Shown: positions 8,119 through 17,390, numbered from the stretch's first letter. The stretch: DNA of 64,000 nucleotides from Adhaeribacter arboris (GCF_003023845.1 NZ_PYFT01000001.1:4836001-4900000); one strand, 5' to 3'. The notes: generated by a model not told the origin, from the sequence alone. Made by a program: numbers and translations.

Positions 8119-10371
8119 TTACTTAAACATTCCCTTCAGCTTGGCTAGTTTTGCCTGGAAATCGTCCTGCAGCTCTTCCTCGCGTTTATTTTTGTCGCCT
8201 TTCTTACTGCCGCCAGCCGGTTTGACTCCGGTAGAGTCGGATTTTAAAGAAAGCGCAATGCGTTTGCGGGCAGCATCTACCTCCAGGACGGTTACTTCTA
8301 CCCGTTGGCCTACTTTTACTACCTGGTGCGGATTATTTACAAAACGGTCGGAAAGGTGGCTCACGTGTACCAAACCATCCTGATGGACCCCAATATCCAC
8401 AAAAGCGCCAAAAGCGGTAACATTGGTAATAATACCCGGTAATTTCATGCCGGTACGCAGGTCATTTATGTCGTTTACACCTTCCGTAAAAGAGAATGCT
8501 TCGAAGCTTTCGCGCGGGTCGCGGCCCGGTTTGGCCAACTCGCTCATAATATCCTGCAACGTAGGTAAACCAACCGTATCGGTTACGTACTTTTTCAGGT
8601 CAATTTGTTTGCGTAATTCAGGCTTTTTCATTAGGTCGGTAACGGTAGCACCTAAATCTTTCGCCATGCGTTCCACCAATTCGTAGCGTTCGGGGTGTAC
8701 AGCGCTGGCATCCAAGGGATTTTTGGCGTGCTGGATGCGCAAGAAACCAGCCGCCTGTTCAAATGCTTTTTCGCCTAAACGCGGTACTTTTTTCAGTTCG
8801 GTGCGGGTTTTAAACGGACCATTTTGATTGCGGTATTCCACAATGTTCTGCGCCAAGCTCGGGCCTAAGCCAGAAACATAAGTTAGCAGTTGCTTACTGG
8901 CGGTGTTTACTTCCACACCTACGGCATTTACCGAACTCATAACTACATCATCCAAAGAATGTTTTAAGGCAAATTGGTCAACATCGTGCTGGTATTGGCC
9001 TACACCAATGCTCTTCGGGTCGAGTTTTACCAGTTCGGCTAATGGGTCCATTAAGCGGCGACCAATTGAAACGGCGCCTCGTACGGTAACATCGTAATCC
9101 GGGAATTCTTCGCGGGCTACTTCGGAGGCGGAGTAAATAGAGGCGCCACTTTCATTTACCATTACTACGGCAATAGTGGCGGGTAAGCCTAAGCCGCGCA
9201 CAAAGGTTTCGGTTTCGCGGCTGGCCGTGCCGTTACCAATAGCAATCGCTTCTACCTCATATTTAGAAACTAAATATTTAACGGTACTGGCGGCTTCCTG
9301 GGCCTGGCGAGCGCCGGTGTGCGGATACACGTTTTCGTTGTGCAGTAATTTGCCTTGCTTATCGAGAACCACCAGTTTACAGCCGGTTCTAAAGCCTGGG
9401 TCCAGAGCCAATACCGTTTTCTGACCTAGCGGAGCCGCTAGCAATAATTGCCGGAGGTTGTCGGCAAATACCCGGATGGCTTCTTCGTCGGCGCGTTTCT
9501 TAGATAGCATCCGGACTTCGGTTTCCATCGAAAGTTTCAGCATCCGTTTGTACGCATCTTTGGTAGCCAGTTTTACCTGTTGCGCCGCTTCATTATTTCC
9601 TTTCACGAACATACCTTCCAGCAATTCAATGGCTTCCTCTTCGTCGGGTTGAGCATTGAGCATCAGAATCATTTCGTTTTCGCCACGGCGCATGGCTAGT
9701 ATGCGGTGTGAAGGCGCTTTGTCAATAGGTTCTTCCCACTCGAAATAATCTTTGTACTTCTGACCTTCTTCTTCTTTGCCCACCATTACCCGGCTTTTGA
9801 ATATGCCTTTCTTCTCGAACAGGTTACGCATATGAGCCCGGGCATCGGGGTTTTCGTTAATCCATTCGGCAATAATATCGCGGGCCCCGGCTAAAGCTTC
9901 TTCGGCGTCTTTAACTTCTTTTTCCTCGCTGATGTATTGGGCTGCTTCGGCGGTTACGTCAAATTTTTCCTGCTCAAACAAACGTTGTGCTAGGGGCTCC
10001 AGGCCTTTTTCGCGGGCAATGGTAGCTTTGGTCCGGCGCTTAGGCTTGTAGGGTAGATAAATATCTTCGAGCACGGCTATGGTTTCAGCGGCATTAATCT
10101 GCTCTTCGAGTTCCGGGGTTAGCTTTTGTTGTTCACGGATAGATTTAAGAATGGCTTCGCGGCGTTTATTTAATTCGCGGAGCTGCTCCATGCGGTCGCG
10201 GATAGCGGCCACGGCTACTTCGTCGAGGGAACCGGTAACTTCTTTGCGGTAACGCGAGATAAAAGGCACCGTGGCACCTTCGTCTAATAATTCTACCGTA
10301 GCTTGTACTTGCTTCATGCTGATACTCAGCTCGGTGGCAATTTTAAGGTAATGTTTTATAAGTTCTTCCAT
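8119..10371 (-). CDS. tex: Tex-like RNA-binding transcription accessory protein
   Basis: A 750-residue protein matching the full Tex architecture: a helical N-terminal domain (about 1-190), a YqgF/RNase H-like domain with VLALDPGFRTGCKLVVLD, helix-hairpin-helix segments (VGVEVNTAS, LKKVPRLGEKAFEQAAGF) and an S1 domain (about 640-710, GIITNVTAFGAFVDIG). Tex is a conserved cytosolic nucleic-acid-binding protein implicated in transcription and RNA handling. The C-terminus is a Lys-rich tail (GGSKKGDKNKREEE). It appears monocistronic, starting at an ATG and closed by a strong hairpin. The S1 domain and complete length make the assignment secure. Confidence 0.95.
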   Translation of the reverse strand: MEELIKHYLKIATELSISMKQVQATVELLDEGATVPFISRYRKEVTGSLDEVAVAAIRDRMEQLRELNKRREAILKSIREQQKLTPELEEQINAAETIAVLEDIYLPYKPKRRTKATIAREKGLEPLAQRLFEQEKFDVTAEAAQYISEEKEVKDAEEALAGARDIIAEWINENPDARAHMRNLFEKKGIFKSRVMVGKEEEGQKYKDYFEWEEPIDKAPSHRILAMRRGENEMILMLNAQPDEEEAIELLEGMFVKGNNEAAQQVKLATKDAYKRMLKLSMETEVRMLSKKRADEEAIRVFADNLRQLLLAAPLGQKTVLALDPGFRTGCKLVVLDKQGKLLHNENVYPHTGARQAQEAASTVKYLVSKYEVEAIAIGNGTASRETETFVRGLGLPATIAVVMVNESGASIYSASEVAREEFPDYDVTVRGAVSIGRRLMDPLAELVKLDPKSIGVGQYQHDVDQFALKHSLDDVVMSSVNAVGVEVNTASKQLLTYVSGLGPSLAQNIVEYRNQNGPFKTRTELKKVPRLGEKAFEQAAGFLRIQHAKNPLDASAVHPERYELVERMAKDLGATVTDLMKKPELRKQIDLKKYVTDTVGLPTLQDIMSELAKPGRDPRESFEAFSFTEGVNDINDLRTGMKLPGIITNVTAFGAFVDIGVHQDGLVHVSHLSDRFVNNPHQVVKVGQRVEVTVLEVDAARKRIALSLKSDSTGVKPAGGSKKGDKNKREEELQDDFQAKLAKLKGMFK

Positions 10372-10525
10372 GCGGCACGGGGCTTCGGGTTAGGCGCCAA
10401 ATTTACAGTTTAAAAACCGGAAGGCAAAGCGGCAGGAGGGATTGAAGTTTTGGTTTGTTTTTGGTATGGGTAAGTATAATTTAGATTTAGTAGTAATAAC
10501 ACCAGCAGTGGTATTAAATTAAATT

Positions 10526-11641
10526 TTACACTCCTTTTTTTGGAGAGAATGCTGCTAAACGGCCAGATGGTTCTATATCTAATTGGTAATAATTACCATT
10601 ATAGTAAATACTTTCTTTTCCATTTCTAAAAAAATGCCTAGTAGGGCTTTCTTTAAAATGTTGTTTAATATCTTTATAAACTGACCTAATAACAAGCATT
10701 ATAACACGTCTAATATCTGTTAAATTATACTGAAAAGCAGTTTTAATGGAATTGTTTTTCCCTATTTGAAACTCTTCAACATGCCTAATATGTATATGTA
10801 AGTAACTACTTAGGTCTAACCAAATAGAAAATTCAAAAGGTATTACTGGTTCACCGTTATAGTTTGCGCAAATCTTAATTAGCTGTTTTAATATGTGAGG
10901 ATGTGTTTTTTGTATATTGTTTACTCCAGATTTATTGAGTTCTTTAAATAGAAGTTCCTGTCTTTCTTTCAGTCTATTTAACATCAAGGATTCAAGCTCT
11001 TTATTTTCATCTTCTGATAAGAGTCCATGATATTTTAATGTTTCTAATTGATAATACCTGATAGCCGGTTTAATTTCTTTTGTTTCTTTATCTAAAATTT
11101 TGTCATGAATTTCTAACGAAGCGAAATTAGGAATATATACTAAACCTAATCCATAATACTGGTTTTCTTCTTCTGGGAATAGTTTCTGACCATTTTCTAG
11201 TCTCATCTCTATTATGTCTAGCCTAGAAGAATAAGGGTTACTGTCACTTAAGTAAACTGGTGTTCTTATCGTATTTGGTATAAGCTTCTTGCCTCTCCTA
11301 GTAAAGTTATTTTTTGTTGTGGAGTCTAATGCAAAAATATAGGAAATATCAGAAGGCAAAATGCCAACTTCATTTAGTTGTCTTGCTTGGGTTTCTGTAA
11401 GGGTACTAAATCTTGAAATATTTAGATAGATAGGACGGTTTGTTTTTGGAAAGTTGTCAGATGAAATAATTTCTTGTAATGCTCTACGGTTTTCTAAAGT
11501 GTATTTGATTGTACCGGACAAGTCTGAACCATAATCATTATAAGCTTGAGATTTATATTTAAATGTCAGGTTAATAAAGAAGTCATATTGCCCATAAAAC
11601 ATATAGAGTTCTTCATAAGAGTATTCTGAATTTGTATTCAT
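10526..11641 (-). CDS. AT-rich orphan hypothetical protein, possible nuclease-like C-terminus
   Basis: A 371-residue protein with no signal peptide or membrane segment and no family I can name. The DNA is visibly more AT-rich than both neighbours, suggesting recent acquisition. The C-terminal 110 residues contain WLDLSSYLHIHIRHVEEF, a helical segment (DIRRVIMLVIRSVYKDIKQHF), then RHFFRNGKESIYYNGNYY and a Gly/Phe/Pro end (PSGRLAAFSPKKG). The paired His/Arg-His motifs and this ending weakly resemble compact BECR-fold ribonucleases of polymorphic toxins and phages. That is speculation; no cognate immunity gene is evident next to it. Alternatively it is a strain-specific protein of unrelated fold. 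Confidence 0.7.
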   Translation of the reverse strand: MNTNSEYSYEELYMFYGQYDFFINLTFKYKSQAYNDYGSDLSGTIKYTLENRRALQEIISSDNFPKTNRPIYLNISRFSTLTETQARQLNEVGILPSDISYIFALDSTTKNNFTRRGKKLIPNTIRTPVYLSDSNPYSSRLDIIEMRLENGQKLFPEEENQYYGLGLVYIPNFASLEIHDKILDKETKEIKPAIRYYQLETLKYHGLLSEDENKELESLMLNRLKERQELLFKELNKSGVNNIQKTHPHILKQLIKICANYNGEPVIPFEFSIWLDLSSYLHIHIRHVEEFQIGKNNSIKTAFQYNLTDIRRVIMLVIRSVYKDIKQHFKESPTRHFFRNGKESIYYNGNYYQLDIEPSGRLAAFSPKKGV

Positions 11642-11820
11642 TTATATTCTTCAAAATTAGTTATTACAGGAATACTTAGCAGGTTGAATGTAATCAAATT
11701 TTTGAAGAATAATCGCTAGCGTATACAGGTGAGTGGGTAATGAATTAGGTGGCCATAACTGATATTTTCTGGTTTTTAAGTTCACATCAAAGTAAGTCAA
11801 TTTCTTTAGATGAAATCCCT

Positions 11821-12522
11821 TTAAATAATAGTATATAATTCTATCTTTTCGTCTCTTCCTCTCAACTCACTTTCCCCTAGTGCTTGGAACTGAAACGCAG
11901 AAGAGAGAGGAAGTTTTTTTATTAAATGGCCGGAAAGAACTAGGTCAACTTGATACGTATTACAAAGAGCTTGAATGCGGGCAGTGGTATTTAGTACGTC
12001 TCCCGTGAAGATGATTTCCTTTTTAAGAACGCCTATTTCGCCGGTAGTTACTTTTCCGAGGTGAAACCCCGCTTTGAATTCCGGTAATAAATCAAATTTT
12101 TCATAGTACTTATTACTTTGTTTTTTGATGGCCGCTTTCATTGCAAAGAAACATTGCAGGCAGTTATTATTAGTCAATCCGGTTTTCAGCTTCCACGTCA
12201 CGACAATCTCATCTCCTACATATTGATAAATTTCTCCTGAATACTCGAGTATGGAGTTAGATAAATCGGCGTAATACTCTCTAAGCATTTCGAAGTATGT
12301 AACATGACCGAGGTTTTCGGCTATGGTGGTAGAAGATTTCATGTCTAGAAACATAAAAATTCTTTCCTCCTCTATTGGAGTATGGTATTTTCCGGTTAAA
12401 AAATTACTAAGAACTCCGCGACCCAAATTATTACTTACTTCCGTGTAAAAAGGGAAACGCCTATTATTGCCGCAATGTACACTTCCACCCCCCAAAAGGC
12501 ATAGTTGGAGAAAAAGGCCCAA
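11821..12522 (-). CDS. Catalytic half of the split cyclase
   Basis: This frame carries the whole cyclase homology domain from about VSNNLGRGV onward: IFMFLDMKSSTTIAENLGH with the first metal-binding Asp, YVGDEIVV with the second, and GDVLNTTARIQ with the Asn/Arg transition-state residues. The first 30 residues (MGLFLQLCLLGGG) are the out-of-frame reading of the membrane part, so the true in-frame domain starts near 12445. The product would be cyclic AMP or GMP; substrate specificity cannot be told from the motifs. Confidence 0.6.
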   Translation of the reverse strand: MGLFLQLCLLGGGSVHCGNNRRFPFYTEVSNNLGRGVLSNFLTGKYHTPIEEERIFMFLDMKSSTTIAENLGHVTYFEMLREYYADLSNSILEYSGEIYQYVGDEIVVTWKLKTGLTNNNCLQCFFAMKAAIKKQSNKYYEKFDLLPEFKAGFHLGKVTTGEIGVLKKEIIFTGDVLNTTARIQALCNTYQVDLVLSGHLIKKLPLSSAFQFQALGESELRGRDEKIELYTII

Positions 12523-12908
12523 ATGTTAGTCCATACCCGTTCGTCTAAAAGAGTGGTTTTAAGTTCAAGGGCATTATTAATCAGGGAGGTTAAAAAAAGA
12601 AATAGAATAGTAATACCTAAATAGAGGAGAGTCTTAAGCCCAATTTTTTGAATAAAACTCTTTTGCCGGAATACCTTATAAAAATTAAGAACTTCAATGG
12701 TGCCCACCAATAGTCCTATGATGAGGGCAACAGCAGCCGTGATAAAAAAGGTTTTGCTAAAGTTGTAAGGATTGCCGGTAGCAGGGTAATAATTAAGTTT
12801 GCCTAAAAGCCCCCTTTCAAGCAGAGAATAAACGAGGCTGAAAATGAACCAAATCAGGCCAATCGGAATAATTTGAGCAATATTTCTTTTGGCGATAGGA
12901 GATACCAT
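12435..12908 (-). CDS. Membrane-anchor half of the split cyclase
   Basis: A 157-residue frame from an ATG with about four hydrophobic helices (near residues 12-30, 52-72, 89-108, 136-152). It ends shortly after the last helix, where the catalytic domain should follow. It is probably not an independent gene but the 5' part of the frameshifted cyclase. If translated alone it would be an inner-membrane protein without enzymatic activity. Confidence 0.55.
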   Translation of the reverse strand: MVSPIAKRNIAQIIPIGLIWFIFSLVYSLLERGLLGKLNYYPATGNPYNFSKTFFITAAVALIIGLLVGTIEVLNFYKVFRQKSFIQKIGLKTLLYLGITILFLFLTSLINNALELKTTLLDERVWTNIWAFFSNYAFWGVEVYIAAIIGVSLFTRK

Positions 12909-13438
12909 TTCAGCGCATTTTATTTGAAAGGAACTATAAATTTTTAATAAATCGAATTACCGGAATAAATCAGGTTTTGACGAATGAAAAAGCAGGGGGC
13001 AATTTTTGCGGATAGTAATCGGTAAATCGTAATGAAATATAGTGGTTATTTCTATAATTAATGAAAGTATTACTGCCCTTGTTTGTGTCCTCATAAGCGA
13101 GCTGTATGCTACCTACCTGTACTCAGTAATATTTTCCCCTTCCAAATTATTACTCTTAACGTACTTAGTTTCCCAATAAAATTAGTTTTTCCTAAACCTT
13201 AGAACTGCAATGAATATAATTTAACAAAAAATTTTATTGTCAAGTATTTTGACAAAAATTTTATTGTCATCCGCAGGTTTAATTCTTAAAGTTTAGCGCA
13301 TTCGATTCCAGTTAAAGTAAATAGTTTAGATAAGAAAGTAGGCAGTAGAAAACGAAATTAGATATTCCCCAATCTGCTTAACACTAACTGCAATTTGGTG
13401 TACAACGTTTAGGCTTCATTTACCTTATTAATTAACTC
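12909..13438. other. Intergenic region upstream of the nhaA remnant
   Basis: This 530-bp AT-rich stretch holds no convincing frame. Its only clear structure is the near-duplicated palindrome at 13224-13269. Together with the remnant that follows, it looks like decayed sequence. Confidence 0.5.
13224..13269. repeat. Two near-identical 18-19 bp copies, one a palindrome
   Basis: Copy one (13224-13242) and copy two (13252-13269) share ACAAAAATTTTATTGTCA apart from one extra A. The second copy with two flanking bases starts TGACAA and ends TTGTCA, an inverted repeat typical of dimeric-repressor operators. It lies about 170 bp upstream of the nhaA remnant start. Operator function is an inference. 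Confidence 0.45.
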
Positions 13439-13818
13439 ATGGAAGTATCCCTTACCAAGTTGCTAAAAGACTTTATTGCGAATGAAAAAACAGGTGGTTT
13501 TATTTTGATTGCCGGTACCGAGGTGTCCATATTAATCGCAAATTCTAGAATAGGGGAGGGGTTCATTTTTGGCACTATTCGGTGAGAACGGAGTTACCCG
13601 ATTGAATTTGGATAAATGAGGGCTTAATGGCTATATTTTTCTTGTTAGTGGGGCCGGAAATTGAGCGGGAAATTTACATAGGAGAGCTATCGAATCTTAA
13701 AAATGCCCTTTTACCTGTTTTAGCTGCTATTGGCAGTATGGCGATTCTGACATTGTTCTATTACTTGTTCAATGTGTGTTTCCTGCGAAGTATCCGGACT
13801 AATAAGGTTGAGGAATAA
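13439..13818 (+). pseudogene. nhaA: nhaA (Na+/H+ antiporter) remnant, truncated and frameshifted
   Basis: The first frame from ATG 13439 reads like an NhaA N-terminus (FIANEKTGGFILIAG), then stops at 13583. A second frame, shifted by deletion, continues as GLMAIFFLLVGPEIERE followed by GELSNLKNALLPVLAAIG, which matches the early membrane helices of NhaA. The family-typical WIN before the EGLMA segment is partly deleted. Everything after about the third or fourth helix is gone, including the ion-binding Asp pair. Intact NhaA is about 390-440 residues. This is dead coding sequence; a 63-codon frame inside it (13627-13818) should not be read as a gene. Confidence 0.85.
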
Positions 13819-14312
13819 ACAATTAAAAATCTCTCCTTTTTTTAAGAAAGCATTTATATAAATCAGGTGCTTTAAACAGCCATGATAGGTGCTACTTAAA
13901 ATTATAAGTATTAAGACGTAAAAATCTGATTATCAGGATTGTTATTAACTAAAATTAGTTTACTTTCATCTGTCTAATTACCAAATAAATACCTTTGCTT
14001 GTTCTTTAGAACTAAAGTACTAAGTAATATTTCACGCGATTCGATTAAAGTAGTTAAGGATTCACAACGAATGTTCCACCAAAAATAATTATGTAGGGTA
14101 GATTTATTCTCCTTATCAGGTTTCACGCAATAGCTCCAATTATTGAGTTATATAGTCTAAGCTAACGCATACCGGACTTTCGCCAATTAGTCGTTGCATT
14201 TAAATAACTATTATTTCTTATACAATTGCTTTGCTCTTTAGGCTTAATCAGAAGCAATTGCAAACTACAGAATCAGCCTAAAATATATCATCCAATAATG
14301 GAGTAAAAGCTT
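13819..14312. other. Intergenic region before the TPR gene
   Basis: This 494-bp AT-rich sequence has no convincing frame, RNA gene or strong hairpin. It probably holds the promoter of the TPR gene plus further degraded DNA. No additional nhaA homology was recognised here. Confidence 0.5.
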
Positions 14313-15968
14313 ATGCTTATGAAGTCTTTTCTACTTATTTTAGTTCTAGGTGGGTTCTGCCTACCCGTTCTGGCACAGCATCATCACCCTTCTCCGACTG
14401 TTAAACCGGGTCAGCCAGTTTCCCTCACGGCTGGGTTAGGGAAACACCATCATGCGGTTTCTACCACCAACACTCAAGCACAAGGTCTGTTTAATCAGGG
14501 GCTAACCCTGGTTTATGGGTTCAATCATCCGGAAGCAATACGATCCTTTAAACGCGCGGCCGAGTTAGATCCCCAATTAGCTATGGCTTATTGGGGCATT
14601 GCTTTGGCTACCGGACCTAATTACAACGAAGCAACCATTGACTCGGCCCGGCAAAGGGCGGCCTATGAAGCAATCCAAAAAGCAACATCCTTAATGGTTA
14701 AAGCACCTGCGTACGAGCAGGCCTATATTGAAGCGCTGGCAAAGCGATTTTCAAATAATTCAAAAGCCGATTCAAAACAACTCGCCCTAGATTACGCCAC
14801 TGCTATGGCTTCTCTAGCTCAACAATATCCCGATGACCTGGATGCCGCTACTCTTTATGCCGACAGTAAAATGTTTTTGAATGCCTGGAAGCTGTGGACT
14901 CCGGATGGTAAGCCGGCAGAAGGAACCGAAGAAACGGTGCAAGTATTGGAAACGGTTTTAGCCCGCGATCCTAATCATATTGGCGCAAATCACCTTTACA
15001 TTCATGCAGTAGAGGCATCGCCGCGTCCGGAACGGGCGCTTGCCAGTGCCGATAGATTGGGAACTTTAACCCCGGCCGCCGGCCACCTGGTACATATGCC
15101 GGCTCATATTTACATGCGAGTCGGGAACTACGAAGCGGCCGCTCGTAGCAATGATTTAGCCGCGAAAGCCGACCAGGTTTATATTGAAAACACGGGTATA
15201 AGAGGCCCTTATGGGGCTGGTTATTACAGCCATAATTTACATTTTCTGGCTGCCGCTTACAGTATGCAGGGGCGATTTAACGATGCAAAAAAAGCGGCCG
15301 CGCAACTAGAAACCAATGTAAGCCCGTACCTGAAAGATATGCCTTTTCTGGATGCTTTCATGCCTACCACAACTTTTCTTCTGGTCCGTTTCCGGCAGTG
15401 GGAAGCTGTTTTAAAAGCACCAGAGCCAGATAAAAAGCTAGCCATTACCAATGCTTTATGGCATTGGGGGCGCGGCATGGCTTATGCTGCTGCAGGTAAG
15501 TCTGGAAATGCTAAAAAAGAAAGAACAATTTTTGGTGCAGCGATAAAACGTCTGCCTGCCGAAGCTCTCTTTGGTGCCAACAGGGCGGCCGATGTTTTAA
15601 AGGTGGCCGAACACATGCTTAATGCCCGGATAGCAACCGCAGAGGGTAATCGTAAATTGGCTATTGAACTATTACAACAAGCAGTAGCAGCCGAAGATGC
15701 TCTTTCTTACAGTGAGCCACCGGACTGGTATTATCCGCCTTCCAGAGAATCGTTGGGAGGAGCGCTCCTGCTAGAAAAGCAATACGAAGAAGCCGAAAAA
15801 GTTTTTCGGGCAGACTTGAAAAAAAATCGTCGGAATGGCCGCTCTCTCTTTGGGTTGCTCCAAAGCCTGAAAGCCCAGGATAAGCAATACGCCGCGCAAT
15901 TGGTGCAGCGGGAATATGAAGAGGCCTGGCGCCACGCTGAGGTACAACTCCGGGTGGAAGATTTGTAA
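14313..15968 (+). CDS. Exported tetratricopeptide-repeat protein
   Basis: A 551-residue protein with a signal peptide (MKSFLLILVLGGFCLPVLAQ) and a His-rich mature N-terminus (HHHPSP, then KHHHAV). TPR-like helices follow: NQGLTLVYGFNHPEAIRSF and AELDPQLAMAYWGIALA near residues 65-105, and more towards the C-terminus (EEAEKVFRADLKKN). Conserved-looking His/Tyr segments in the middle (GANHLYIHAVEAS, HLVHMPAHIYMRVG) occur in a family of periplasmic TPR proteins of unknown role. Start at 14313 is supported by GGAG nine bases upstream; an ATG two codons later is also possible. The histidines could bind metal, but this is not shown. Confidence 0.85.
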   Translation: MLMKSFLLILVLGGFCLPVLAQHHHPSPTVKPGQPVSLTAGLGKHHHAVSTTNTQAQGLFNQGLTLVYGFNHPEAIRSFKRAAELDPQLAMAYWGIALATGPNYNEATIDSARQRAAYEAIQKATSLMVKAPAYEQAYIEALAKRFSNNSKADSKQLALDYATAMASLAQQYPDDLDAATLYADSKMFLNAWKLWTPDGKPAEGTEETVQVLETVLARDPNHIGANHLYIHAVEASPRPERALASADRLGTLTPAAGHLVHMPAHIYMRVGNYEAAARSNDLAAKADQVYIENTGIRGPYGAGYYSHNLHFLAAAYSMQGRFNDAKKAAAQLETNVSPYLKDMPFLDAFMPTTTFLLVRFRQWEAVLKAPEPDKKLAITNALWHWGRGMAYAAAGKSGNAKKERTIFGAAIKRLPAEALFGANRAADVLKVAEHMLNARIATAEGNRKLAIELLQQAVAAEDALSYSEPPDWYYPPSRESLGGALLLEKQYEEAEKVFRADLKKNRRNGRSLFGLLQSLKAQDKQYAAQLVQREYEEAWRHAEVQLRVEDL

Positions 15969-16252
15969 AAAATCATCCTAAAACTTGATAGTGGTAGCTT
16001 AACAAGAATTCCCTAGCAACCTGTTAAATAGTTTCCACCTGAATAACCAATACAGGCAATAAAATTCAGAAAAGCTTACTGGTTAGAGACAATCTAGGAA
16101 GACTGGTGTATTATTTTTCTCTACCCGAAAATCACAAAAGTTACTTTCCGTAATTTGGATACAAACGCCAGGGATTAGGTTATTTTTTATTCGTTTCGGC
16201 AGCCGACCTTTGTCTTATTAATTTTTTTACGCACCATTTAATTAAGACGAAG

Positions 16253-17263
16253 ATGCAAACGCTACAAAAAACAGATTTAGGCAGCCAAGGATTGGAAGTG
16301 CCGGTAATAGGATTGGGCTGCATGGGCATGACGCAAATTGCCGGAGCCGATATATACGGACAAGCAAACGAAGCGGAAGCCATCTCCACCATTCACCGGT
16401 CCTTAGAGCTTGGCGGTAATTTTTTAGATACCGCCGATTTATACGGTCCGTTGGCGAACGAGCGACTGGTGGCTAAAGCCATTAAAGGTAACCGCCACCA
16501 ATACATAATTGCTACCAAATTCGGCTATGAAATAGACGACAACGAGCAATTGACCTGGCAAATAAACGGGCGGCCCAATTACGTAAAAAAATCCATAGAG
16601 CGCTCCCTGAAAAACCTGGGAACCGATTACATCGACTTGTATTACCTACATCGTTTAGACCCCAATACTCCCATTGAAGAAACCGTTGGCGCCCTGGCCG
16701 AACTGGTAAAAGCAGGAAAAGTACGGTACATAGGCTTATCGGAAGTTTCCTCAGAAACCATTAAGAAAGCGCACCGGGTACATCCGTTAACGGCGGTACA
16801 ATCGGAGTATTCGTTGTTTGAACGCAGCGTAGAAGAACTAGGCATCCTGAATACTTTGCAAGAATTGGGTATTGGATTTGTGGCTTATTCGCCCTTGGGT
16901 CGCGGATTTCTTTCCGGTGATATAACCAGTTACGATGATTTTGCGGCGGATGATTTCCGGAGAAACTTACCCAAGTTTCAGGGCGAACAATTCTACAAAA
17001 ACTTGCAGTTGGTGCAGGAAATTAAAAAAATAGCCGCCGAGAAAAATAGCACCTCGTCGCAGTTGGCTATTGCCTGGGTCTTAGCCAAAGGTGGTTTACC
17101 TATTCCGGGTACCAAGCGGGTAAAATACCTGGAAGAAAATATTGTTGCCGCTGCCATTGAGCTAAGTCCGGCCGAATTAAATCGCTTAGAAGCAATTGTA
17201 CCTTTAGGAGTATCCACGGGCAACCGCTACGATGCTCATAATATGGCCTATATTGACCAATAA
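16253..17263 (+). CDS. Aldo/keto reductase
   Basis: A 336-residue NADPH-dependent oxidoreductase of the AKR superfamily. The catalytic set is visible: Asp and Tyr64 in DTADLYGP, Lys in IIATKFGY, and His in LYYLHRLDPN. A C-terminal cofactor segment reads PIPGTKRVKYLEEN. The GLGCMGMT start and overall length match YajO/AKR13-like enzymes that reduce aldehydes or ketones. It is cytosolic. An AraC-type regulator follows in the same direction after 239 bp and a hairpin, so co-regulation is possible but not an operon. Substrate unknown. Confidence 0.93.
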   Translation: MQTLQKTDLGSQGLEVPVIGLGCMGMTQIAGADIYGQANEAEAISTIHRSLELGGNFLDTADLYGPLANERLVAKAIKGNRHQYIIATKFGYEIDDNEQLTWQINGRPNYVKKSIERSLKNLGTDYIDLYYLHRLDPNTPIEETVGALAELVKAGKVRYIGLSEVSSETIKKAHRVHPLTAVQSEYSLFERSVEELGILNTLQELGIGFVAYSPLGRGFLSGDITSYDDFAADDFRRNLPKFQGEQFYKNLQLVQEIKKIAAEKNSTSSQLAIAWVLAKGGLPIPGTKRVKYLEENIVAAAIELSPAELNRLEAIVPLGVSTGNRYDAHNMAYIDQ

Positions 17264-17390
17264 GTAAAAAGAAACAAGTATCCGGGTAGTAATTGCTAGA
17301 CTTTTCTTTAGGAAAGAGGAATATTTTTATCTTATCGCGATACTGACGGTAACCCGTACAGCAAATTAATTTTATAATTTAAAGCAATTT

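Larger units (their letters stand above)
11821..12908 (-). pseudogene. Class III adenylate/guanylate cyclase with membrane anchor, split by a one-base frameshift
   Basis: Two overlapping leftward frames encode the two halves of one known architecture: an N-terminal bundle of about four membrane helices, then a class III cyclase catalytic domain. The first half ends GVSLFTRK-stop. Adding one A to the five-A run at 12447-12451 (plus strand) reads straight on as VSLFYTEVSNNLGRG into the catalytic part. The span of 1088 bp is one base short of a whole number of codons. The catalytic residues look intact: FLDMKSST, GDEIVV and TGDVLNTTARIQ. It may be a recent pseudogene, a sequencing error in a homopolymer, or expressed by -1 slippage on the T run. 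Confidence 0.8.

Noticed and set aside
13627-13818. 63-residue membrane protein
   Set aside because: It is a fragment of the nhaA remnant, lacking a proper start context and most of the protein.
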